Positions 23,674-30,645 of a DNA stretch of 64,000 nucleotides are shown one piece after another. Source of the DNA: CAIYWZ01 sp964497925 (GTDB taxonomy: Bacteria > Pseudomonadota > Alphaproteobacteria > CAIYWZ01); contig CAZCFE010000006.1 in assembly GCA_964497925.1 (NCBI GenBank), positions 1 through 64,000 of the forward strand. The letters run 5' to 3'. A program made the position numbers and the translations under genes. How positions within the stretch are numbered: the first letter of the stretch is position 1; each line of letters starts with the position of its first letter. The notes beneath the pieces are model-generated. The model was not told the origin of the DNA and made no database searches. It was given only the letters and a program-made list of their open reading frames with translations.

Positions 23674-24642
23674 ATGAATAATATGGATTTAATAGTATCA
23701 AATTTGATGAGTCCTGCTGTTATTTGTTTCGCAATTGGGGCTTTTGCGTCACTTATTAAAAGTGATTTGCGTGTTCCTGGACAAGTTCATGAGGGGATAT
23801 CCATGTATTTGCTTTTTGCAATTGGGCTAAAAGGAGGATTGGCTTTATCTCAAACAGCATTTTTGGTTGTGTTTTATCCGATTTTAGCAACGCTGGCTTT
23901 AGGGGTGGCCACCCCTGTAATTTCTTATTTTTTGGCATACAAGATAGGAAAAATGGATCGTTTGAATTCGGCCGCTCTTGCTGCTCATTTTGGATCTGTA
24001 TCTGCGGTGACATTTATGGCCGCGCTTAATTTTGCTCAGAATGCATCTATTGTTCATGAAGGGTTTATGACTGCTTTGGTGGTAGTTTTAGAGATTCCAG
24101 GAATTATTGTTGCGATTGCATTGGCTGGTCTTTTTGCAAAAAATGAAAAAGTGAATTTTAAAAAAGTGATTCATGATGCCATGACGGGAAAAAGCGTCAT
24201 CCTTCTTGCTGGCGGGGCGATTGTGGGGTTGTTTGCGGATAAATCAAGTTTGGCGTCGATATCAAATGTTTTTATATCGCCATTTCAGGGGATGTTGGTT
24301 TTCTTTTTGCTTGAGATGGGGGTGGTTGCGGCATCAAAATTAAAGGAGATTAAATCTTTATGGTTGTTTATGTTGATTTTTGGAACTGTGACTCCTTTAT
24401 TATTTGCATGTTTAGGTATTTTTGCTGGAAGTCTTGCTGGGCTATCTTATGGGGGGGCAGCAATTTTGGGAGTTATGGCAGCTAGTGCCTCATATATTGC
24501 CGCACCTGCAGCTGTAAAAATGGCGTTACCTAATGCAAATCCTGCTATTTACTTAACTCTTAGCATTAGCATCACGCTTCCTTTTAATATTTCAATAGGA
24601 ATACCGTTATATTTTTCAATGGCAAAGATGTTTGCATTTTAA
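23674..24642 (+). CDS. SbtA-like sodium-dependent bicarbonate transporter family protein
   Basis: A 322-residue inner-membrane protein of about 10 helices. It matches the SbtA (formerly DUF897) family: NLMSPAVICFAIGAFASLIK at the start, a VPGQVHEGISMYLLFAIGLK segment, AHFGSVSAVTFMAAL in the first core repeat, and ASASYIAAPAAVKMALP in the second repeat, an inverted-repeat layout. Cyanobacterial SbtA imports bicarbonate with Na+; the substrate in non-photosynthetic bacteria is unproven. I chose ATG 23674 because GAAGGGATG precedes it and the frame begins with a hydrophobic helix; an earlier in-frame start at 23629 lacks support. It stands alone. Confidence 0.8.
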   Translation: MNNMDLIVSNLMSPAVICFAIGAFASLIKSDLRVPGQVHEGISMYLLFAIGLKGGLALSQTAFLVVFYPILATLALGVATPVISYFLAYKIGKMDRLNSAALAAHFGSVSAVTFMAALNFAQNASIVHEGFMTALVVVLEIPGIIVAIALAGLFAKNEKVNFKKVIHDAMTGKSVILLAGGAIVGLFADKSSLASISNVFISPFQGMLVFFLLEMGVVAASKLKEIKSLWLFMLIFGTVTPLLFACLGIFAGSLAGLSYGGAAILGVMAASASYIAAPAAVKMALPNANPAIYLTLSISITLPFNISIGIPLYFSMAKMFAF

Positions 24643-24699
24643 AGTTAAAATCATCGAATTATCAAAAAATTAAAACTTGCTTTTTAATCTTATTTATGC

Positions 24700-24908
24700 G
24701 TTAATGATAAGTGCGACAATCGGCGCGCTCGAACATAAAGAGCATAAGCGATCGATAAGTAAGACTTATTCGCGTTAAAGACAGGGACGGTACCAACGAC
24801 TTTGTTTGCGATAAAGACTTCAAATCTTTCCAGATGTTCTAGTTTCGATCCGCCCACGCCGCATGCGCTGCCAGCGGGGAGGTACCTCCTAAGGTCAGCG
24901 CATTTTTT
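24700..24908 (+). ncRNA. candidate structured non-coding RNA of unknown class
   Basis: This gap between sbtA-like and secG is clearly richer in GC than its surroundings and contains a series of hairpins. They are GCTC/GAGC (24727-24743); GCGA...ATAAGT/ACTTAT...TCGC (24748-24773); AAAGA/TCTTT (24813-24829); and a terminator-like stem ending in six T. No coding frame with a start codon is apparent on the plus strand; on the minus strand a frame without a usual start stays open for roughly 60 codons. I looked for the tmRNA, SRP, RNase P and 6S signatures I know and found none. The boundaries are estimates. Confidence 0.45.
24865..24908 (+). terminator. intrinsic terminator-like hairpin before secG
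   Basis: GCGCTGCC (24865-24872) pairs with GGTCAGCGC (24893-24901), with one bulged T. It encloses the perfect palindrome GGAGGTACCTCC (24878-24889) and is followed by ATTTTTT. It fits the 3' end of the candidate RNA. Confidence 0.6.
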
Positions 24909-24945
24909 ATAAGAAATTTAAATTGATTTTTAGGAAAAATTAGAA

Positions 24946-25308
24946 ATGATACAAATTTTATTGATCGTACATATCTTCGTTGCAGTTCTTTTAGTGGGGA
25001 TTATTTTAATCCAAAAAAGCGAAGGCGGAGGACTTGGAAGCGCTCAGCAGGCAAGTCTTTTCACAGCAAGAGGTAGTGCAAATTTTTTCACAAAAGCAAC
25101 AGGGACTTTGGCTATTATTTTTGCGATAAGCTGTCTTTTGATGGGGATTCTGCTTGGTAAAAAAGAAGAATCAATTTTTAAAGGTCAACCAATTGCTCCA
25201 AAAACAATTGATATTCCAGCATCTCCTGAGAAAGTAAACATTCCTTCAAGCTTGAATACAGTTCTTCCAAAACAAGAAGATGCCCCAAAAGAACCGGTTA
25301 AAAAATAA
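24946..25308 (+). CDS. secG: preprotein translocase subunit SecG
   Basis: A 120-residue inner-membrane protein, the accessory subunit of the SecYEG channel. It has two membrane helices (LLIVHIFVAVLLVGIILIQK and ATGTLAIIFAISCLLMGILL) and, between them, the conserved loop SEGGGLGSAQQASLFTARGS. This loop and topology are diagnostic. The charged, proline-rich tail of about 40 residues is common in alphaproteobacteria. A GGAAAA site precedes the ATG. It lies 9 bases before pyrG; the secG-pyrG pair is common in alphaproteobacteria. Confidence 0.95.
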   Translation: MIQILLIVHIFVAVLLVGIILIQKSEGGGLGSAQQASLFTARGSANFFTKATGTLAIIFAISCLLMGILLGKKEESIFKGQPIAPKTIDIPASPEKVNIPSSLNTVLPKQEDAPKEPVKK

Positions 25309-25317
25309 GGATTAGTC

Positions 25318-26934
25318 ATGCGTTATATTTTTGTCACAGGAGGAGTTGTTTCTTCCTTAGGGAAAGGCATTGCCGCTTCTGCAATTGGTGCGTTATTACA
25401 GGCCCGTGGTTTTAAAATTCGCATCCGCAAGCTTGAGCCTTATTTAAATATAGATCCTGGCACAATGAGTCCTTATCAGCACGGTGAAGTATTTGTGACG
25501 GATGATGGTGCAGAGACAGATTTGGATCTTGGTCACTATGAGCGTTTTACAGGGGTTGATATGAATAAAAATGACATCCTGACATCGGGACGTGTTTATT
25601 CAAATATCTTAACTAAAGAGCGCAGAGGTGATTATTTAGGGGCGACTGTTCAAATCATTCCTCATGTAACAGATGCGATTAAAGAATTTGTGGTTGACGG
25701 AACCCAAGATTTAGATTTTTTAATTATTGAAATTGGCGGTACCGTTGGCGATATAGAAGGGTTGCCATTCCTGGAAGCAATTAGACAGATGGGGCATGAA
25801 TTGCGCAATAATGTTATGTTTGTACATTTAACATTAGTTCCTTTTATTCCATCTGCAGGAGAGCTTAAGACAAAACCAACTCAGCACTCTGTAAAGACTT
25901 TACAGAGTCTTGGAATTCAGCCTCATTTGCTTTTATGCAGATGTGATAGGATTATCCCAGAAGAGTCAAGAAAGAAGCTCGCGCAATTTTGTAACGTTCC
26001 AAGCAATTGCGTTATTGAAGCACTGGATGTTGACTCAATTTATCAAATCCCACTTGTGTTTGAGCAAGAGGGATTGACAGAGCGTATTTTGGAGCATTTT
26101 CGATTAGAAAGCGAAGCGTCAAATCTTGAAAAATGGGAAATTATTGCAGATAAAATCAACTCTTGTGAAAAAACAGTTAAAATTGCTATTTTAGGAAAGT
26201 ATATTGGACTGCAAGATGCGTACAAGTCTTTGAAAGAGGCGCTTATTCATGCAGGGTTTGACAATCATGTAAATATAGAAATCAATTGGATTGATGCCGA
26301 GGATATGGAAGAAAAAGGATACCAACACCGTCTTGAATCTTTAGATGGCGTTGTTGTTGCGGGTGGATTTGGGAAACGTGGCACTCAGGGGATGATGAAT
26401 ACACTTGAGTATGCTAGAAAAAATAATCTTCCATGCCTTGGAATTTGTTATGGAATGCAAATGGCGATTTTAGAATTCGCTCGTAATATTTTGAATATTC
26501 ATGATGCGAATTCGTCTGAATGGGGAGAAAATGGAACTCATTTGATAGGTCTTTTGACCCAATGGATGAATAAAGGTATTGTAGAGCAAAGGTCTTTGGA
26601 CGATGATATGGGTGGGACAATGCGTCTGGGGGCTTATGAATGCCATTTGAAAGAAGGTAGTTTAGCAAGAAAAGTTTATCAAAAACCAATTATTCATGAG
26701 CGTCATCGTCATCGTTATGAAGTTAATATTGATTATAAGAAAAACTTCGAAGATGCGGGTCTTATCTTTTCAGGTCTTTCTCCAGATGGGACTCTGCCTG
26801 AAATTATTGAGCTTAAAGATCATCCTTGGTTTGTTGGTGTTCAGTTTCATCCAGAGTTGAAATCAAGACCTTTTGACCCACATCCGTTATTTGTTTCATT
26901 GGTTGAGGCCTCTTTGAATAAAAAGGCCTCTTAA
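25318..26934 (+). CDS. pyrG: CTP synthase
   Basis: A 538-residue cytosolic enzyme that aminates UTP to CTP with glutamine and ATP. The N-terminal synthetase domain (1-270) begins YIFVTGGVVSSLGKGIAASA with its P-loop and has DPGTMSPYQHGEVFVTDDGA. The C-terminal glutamine amidotransferase domain (about 290-535) has VAGGFGKRGTQGMM, the nucleophile loop CLGICYGMQ, and the catalytic His-Glu pair in GVQFHPELKSRP. Length is typical. The last codons overlap an inverted repeat, GAGGCCT/AGGCCTC (26905-26931). It is transcribed with secG and converges on the transaldolase gene 4 bases later. Confidence 0.97.
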   Translation: MRYIFVTGGVVSSLGKGIAASAIGALLQARGFKIRIRKLEPYLNIDPGTMSPYQHGEVFVTDDGAETDLDLGHYERFTGVDMNKNDILTSGRVYSNILTKERRGDYLGATVQIIPHVTDAIKEFVVDGTQDLDFLIIEIGGTVGDIEGLPFLEAIRQMGHELRNNVMFVHLTLVPFIPSAGELKTKPTQHSVKTLQSLGIQPHLLLCRCDRIIPEESRKKLAQFCNVPSNCVIEALDVDSIYQIPLVFEQEGLTERILEHFRLESEASNLEKWEIIADKINSCEKTVKIAILGKYIGLQDAYKSLKEALIHAGFDNHVNIEINWIDAEDMEEKGYQHRLESLDGVVVAGGFGKRGTQGMMNTLEYARKNNLPCLGICYGMQMAILEFARNILNIHDANSSEWGENGTHLIGLLTQWMNKGIVEQRSLDDDMGGTMRLGAYECHLKEGSLARKVYQKPIIHERHRHRYEVNIDYKKNFEDAGLIFSGLSPDGTLPEIIELKDHPWFVGVQFHPELKSRPFDPHPLFVSLVEASLNKKAS

Positions 26935-26938
26935 GGGT

Positions 26939-27595
26939 TTATACAATTGTTTGTCCTGTGGATGACCAATCTGTGATGAAGCTTTCAATGCCTTTTTCAG
27001 TTAATGGATGCATATAAAGTTGTTTGAAGATTTTTGGTGGAATTGTAACACACATGGCTCCTGCTTTTGCAGCCTCAATAACATGACGAGGGTGTCTTAT
27101 AGAGGCAGCTAAAATAGAAGTGATGTTGTCGGCATCTCTGATGTAAATTTCTTCAATTTCCTTGATAAGGGCAATACCATCATAGCCGATGTCGTCAATT
27201 CTTCCAATAAAAGGAGAAACAAAAGTGGCTCCTGCTTTTGAGGCAAGCAATGCTTGAGCTGCGGAAAAACACAACGTAACATTGACCATTTTTTCATCAC
27301 CTGTTAAGTCATGGCAGGCTTTAAGACCGTCGACTGTTAAAGGAACTTTGACTGCAATATTGGTTGCAATTTTGAGCAATTCTTTTGCTTCTTCCATCAT
27401 TCCTTTATAGTCAAGAGCGATAACTTCAGCACTGACAGGGCCCTCTATCATGGCGCAAATTTCTCGTAAAACTTTCTTCATATCTCCGCCGGATTGAGCG
27501 ATTAAAGTTGGATTTGTTGTAACGCCTGATATTAAGCCAGTTTCGCAAAGCTCTCGAATTTCCAAGACGTTTGCTGAGTCTAAAAAAAGATCCAT
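26939..27595 (-). CDS. tal: transaldolase (small TalC/MipB-type)
   Basis: A 218-residue (beta/alpha)8 barrel enzyme of the non-oxidative pentose phosphate pathway, moving dihydroxyacetone from sedoheptulose 7-phosphate to glyceraldehyde 3-phosphate. It begins MDLFLDSANVLEIRELCETG, with GVTTNPTLIAQSG. The Schiff-base lysine lies in NIAVKVPLT. VNVTLCFSAAQALLASKAGA and FVSPFIGRIDDIG follow. The short length and pattern match the TalC subfamily, which also includes fructose-6-phosphate aldolase; neighbours do not discriminate further. It sits alone on the minus strand, converging on pyrG. Confidence 0.92.
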   Translation of the reverse strand: MDLFLDSANVLEIRELCETGLISGVTTNPTLIAQSGGDMKKVLREICAMIEGPVSAEVIALDYKGMMEEAKELLKIATNIAVKVPLTVDGLKACHDLTGDEKMVNVTLCFSAAQALLASKAGATFVSPFIGRIDDIGYDGIALIKEIEEIYIRDADNITSILAASIRHPRHVIEAAKAGAMCVTIPPKIFKQLYMHPLTEKGIESFITDWSSTGQTIV

Positions 27596-27684
27596 TTATT
27601 TTTCCTATGGTTAAGTTATTGTTAACATTTTCATTTTATTGTATCCCAGAAGGCATATTTTTGCAAATTAGGAGTCAAAATATT

Positions 27685-28143
27685 ATGATTAATTTTTTTC
27701 TTTTTAGCTTCCTTTCATTTTTTTCGGTAAATGCAGCAGGTTTTGATTGTTTAGAGGTAGATTATTATGCAACATCAGATGAAGACGTTGCATCAGAAAA
27801 GTTATTCGATGGTGAAATTCAAAAACCAGTTACAGAAATTAATATTTCAGAACTATTAATTGATCCATTTTTAGTCCAAACTTACACTTCTCCTGATTCG
27901 AAAGATGAACACATTGAATCGGTTTCGAGTAAGCTTATAAAAGAATTAAATAATTATCTAGAAGAAAAAGAAGAAGATGCTTTCGATTATGCGCTTTCTT
28001 TGCGTGTTTTAGCTTCTTTTCAAAATGAATTAAAAAGTGTAAAGAATAGTCTAGATAAAAGGAAAGATTTTATGCAAAGATTAACCAGTTACCCTAACTG
28101 GATAGAACACATTATAAGCCTTGAAAAGATTATAGTTTTATAA
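27685..28143 (+). CDS. small exported protein of unknown function
   Basis: About 152 residues starting at ATG 27685, which has AGGAG ten bases upstream; an upstream in-frame start would add 38 residues lying under the transaldolase promoter. The N-terminus (MINFFLFSFLSFFSVNAAG) is a short hydrophobic signal peptide with a likely cut after NAA. The mature part is acidic, then helical (LIKELNNYLEEKEEDAFDYA and LRVLASFQNELKSV). I recognise no domain. Its last six bases overlap the end of lpd on the other strand. Confidence 0.5.
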   Translation: MINFFLFSFLSFFSVNAAGFDCLEVDYYATSDEDVASEKLFDGEIQKPVTEINISELLIDPFLVQTYTSPDSKDEHIESVSSKLIKELNNYLEEKEEDAFDYALSLRVLASFQNELKSVKNSLDKRKDFMQRLTSYPNWIEHIISLEKIIVL

Positions 28144-29505
28144 GTGTAGAGTGTGTCCTCCTATGGCGCATGCCGCTTCTTTAAAGGCCTCATTAAGGGT
28201 TGGGTGAGCGTGGATGATGCGTGCCAGATCTTCGGACGATGCTTTGAATTCCATGGCCACAACAGCTTCTTGAATCATGGTTCCAGCTTGATGTCCAATA
28301 CAATGAACACCTAAAATTTCATCTGTTTGTGCATGCGCAAGAATTTTAACAAAGCCTTGCGTGTTTTTAGATGTTTTTGCACGCCCATTTGCAATCAAAG
28401 GGAACTTGCCAGTTTTGTAAGGGGTATTTGCACTTTTGAGCTCTTCCTCTGTTTGGCCGACAGAGGCTACTTCTGGGTGGGTGTAGATGACTGATGGGAT
28501 GGTTTTATAATTCACCTCTGACTTTTGCCCCATCATTCTTTCTATGCATACAACACCTTCCTCCATGGCTTTATGGGCAAGCATCGGACCTGGAATAACG
28601 TCTCCCACGGCATATATTCCGCTTACAGATGTCTCATAATTTTCATTTACGATAATTTGTGAACGTTCGTTGATTTGAATGCCTAGTTCTTCAAGGCCAA
28701 ATCCCTTTGAAAGTGGGGCCCTTCCAACGGATATCAAAACAACTTCGGGCTTGAAAACGCTTCCATCTTCGCATTCAACTAGGCAAATATCTTGTTTTTT
28801 TGAAACATACTTGATTTTTTTAGATAATTCAAATTTAATACCTTGTTTTTCTAAAATTTTCTGTAAAGAAGAAGAAAGCTCCTCATCCATTTGCGGGGTT
28901 ATTCTTGAAAATCCTTCAACAACAGTGACCTCTGTTCCAAGACGTGACCAAACTGACCCCAGCTCAAGGCCTATATATCCGCCCCCTACGACAGCCATTG
29001 ATTTTGGAATTTTTGATAAAGACAAGGCCCCAGTTGATGAGATGATATGTGTTTCATCAATTAGAATGTTTGGAAGCTCTATTACTTTTGAACCAGTTGC
29101 GATAAGAATTTTTTTAGCTTCAATTATTTGATCATTCGCTTGAACTTTTGAAGATGAGATGACTTTTCCTTCTCCAAAAACATGATCAACTTTATATTTT
29201 TTAAAAAGCATATCTATGCCGTTGGTGAGAGATTTGACAACATCATCTTTATGTTTTAAAAATTGAGTAAGGTTGATTTTAAGATCAGAGCATTCAATTC
29301 CAAATTCGTTACCTGTGTGAAGCATTTCAAAATAACGTTCTGATGCCTCAAGTAAAGCTTTTGACGGAATGCACCCGACATTTAGACATGTTCCTCCAAG
29401 TTCTTTTCGTTTTTCAATACAAACAACTTTCATTCCTAATTGAGAAGCTCTGATTGCTGCAGCATATCCACCTGGACCTGCGCCTAAAACAATTAAATCA
29501 TACAT
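28138..29505 (-). CDS. lpd: dihydrolipoyl dehydrogenase (E3)
   Basis: A 455-residue flavoprotein that reoxidises dihydrolipoamide for 2-oxoglutarate (and possibly pyruvate) dehydrogenase, producing NADH. It has an N-terminal FAD-binding GAGPGGYAAAIRA, the redox disulfide GGTCLNVGCIPSK (Cys40 and Cys45), the NAD motif GGGYIGLELGSVW, the second FAD motif VYAVGDV, and the C-terminal HAHPTLNEAFKEA with the catalytic His-Glu pair. Length is typical. It is the last gene of the mdh-suc operon, 9 bases after sucB. Confidence 0.96.
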   Translation of the reverse strand: MYDLIVLGAGPGGYAAAIRASQLGMKVVCIEKRKELGGTCLNVGCIPSKALLEASERYFEMLHTGNEFGIECSDLKINLTQFLKHKDDVVKSLTNGIDMLFKKYKVDHVFGEGKVISSSKVQANDQIIEAKKILIATGSKVIELPNILIDETHIISSTGALSLSKIPKSMAVVGGGYIGLELGSVWSRLGTEVTVVEGFSRITPQMDEELSSSLQKILEKQGIKFELSKKIKYVSKKQDICLVECEDGSVFKPEVVLISVGRAPLSKGFGLEELGIQINERSQIIVNENYETSVSGIYAVGDVIPGPMLAHKAMEEGVVCIERMMGQKSEVNYKTIPSVIYTHPEVASVGQTEEELKSANTPYKTGKFPLIANGRAKTSKNTQGFVKILAHAQTDEILGVHCIGHQAGTMIQEAVVAMEFKASSEDLARIIHAHPTLNEAFKEAACAIGGHTLHL

Positions 29506-29514
29506 TTAAAACTC

Positions 29515-30642
29515 CTAAAGATTTAATAATAATCTGCTTGGATCTTCAAGCGCATCTTTGACTTTGATCAAAAATGTGACAGCTTCTTTTCCGTCGATGA
29601 TTCTGTGATCATAAGAAAGCGCCAAATACATCATAGGCCTGATCTCAACTTTATCTCCAATTGCAACAGGTCGGTTTTGAATTTTATGCATTCCTAAAAT
29701 TCCAGATTGAGGTGGGTTTAAAATAGGGGTGGACATTAAAGATCCATAGATTCCACCATTAGAAATTGTAAAAGTCCCTCCGGTCAAATCCGCAACAGAG
29801 AGTTTTTTGTCGCGTGCTTTTTTACCTAAAGCTCCAATTTCTTGTTCTATTTCCCAAAAACTTAAAGTCTGAGCATTGCGTAAAACCGGAACAACAAGGC
29901 CATCATCTGTTCCAACGGCAACGCCAATATCGTAATAATTTTTATAAATGATTTCATCATGATCAATCTGCGCATTTACAGATGGGATTTCACGTAATGC
30001 ATTTACGCAAGCTTTTACAAAAAAAGACATAAATCCAAGTTTCACACCATGTTTTTTTTCAAATGAATCTTTATATTTTTCACGTAGAGCCATAATTGAA
30101 GACATGTCGACTTCATTAAATGTGGTTAAAATAGCAGCTGTATTTTGAGCAGTTTTAAGACGCTCTGCAATTCTAGAGCGCAGCCTTGTCATGGGGACGC
30201 GTTCTTCCAATCTGCGGCTCACTGTTGGCGTTAATGCTGATAAAACATCACCTTTTGTGATGCGCCCATCTTTTCCTGTGCCGGAAATAGAGTTTAGATC
30301 AACTTCTTTTTCTTGTGATAATTTTTTTGCAGATGGAGATGGTATTGCTTTGTTTCCTTCTGCTTGAGCAGCAATAGCAATAGTTGGGGGTTTTTCTTTA
30401 ATTTCGCCTGGCTCTAAGGTTCCTAAAATAGAGCCTATTTTAACAATTTCTCCTTTTTTAACTAAAAGAGAGAGAATTTTCCCATTTACTGGAGCCACAA
30501 TTTCCAATGTTATTTTTTCTGTCTCAAGTTCAATAATTGCTTGATCTGCTGATACTTCATCCCCGATTTTTATAAGTAAATTCGCAACAACTGCTTCACT
30601 GACAGACTCGCCTAATGAGGGCACAACGATTTCTAAGCTCAT
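29515..30642 (-). CDS. sucB: dihydrolipoyllysine-residue succinyltransferase (2-oxoglutarate dehydrogenase E2)
   Basis: A 375-residue core subunit of 2-oxoglutarate dehydrogenase. Its domains in order are a lipoyl domain (1-76) with VVPSLGESVSEAVV and lipoyl-lysine in ELETEKITLEI; a short linker; a peripheral subunit-binding domain (about 100-140, with GTGKDGRITKGDVLSAL); and the catalytic domain with MSFFVKACVNALREIPSVNA and active-site YDHRIIDGKEAV. It has one lipoyl domain. It lies 3 bases after sucA and 9 before lpd, so E1, E2 and E3 are co-transcribed. Confidence 0.96.
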   Translation of the reverse strand: MSLEIVVPSLGESVSEAVVANLLIKIGDEVSADQAIIELETEKITLEIVAPVNGKILSLLVKKGEIVKIGSILGTLEPGEIKEKPPTIAIAAQAEGNKAIPSPSAKKLSQEKEVDLNSISGTGKDGRITKGDVLSALTPTVSRRLEERVPMTRLRSRIAERLKTAQNTAAILTTFNEVDMSSIMALREKYKDSFEKKHGVKLGFMSFFVKACVNALREIPSVNAQIDHDEIIYKNYYDIGVAVGTDDGLVVPVLRNAQTLSFWEIEQEIGALGKKARDKKLSVADLTGGTFTISNGGIYGSLMSTPILNPPQSGILGMHKIQNRPVAIGDKVEIRPMMYLALSYDHRIIDGKEAVTFLIKVKDALEDPSRLLLNL

Positions 30643-30645
30643 TTT

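Noticed and set aside
24840..24860. tRNA-like TTTCGATCC element
   Set aside because: The flanking bases do not form a T-stem and no acceptor or anticodon arm fits around it.
24700..24900. Minus-strand open frame through the candidate RNA
   Set aside because: It lacks a usual start and ribosome site and coincides with hairpin-rich DNA, so a gene there is less likely than an RNA. I keep it as a test in the finding.
26905..26931. Inverted repeat GAGGCCT/AGGCCTC at the end of pyrG
   Set aside because: It lies inside coding sequence and no T run follows, so I do not call it a terminator.
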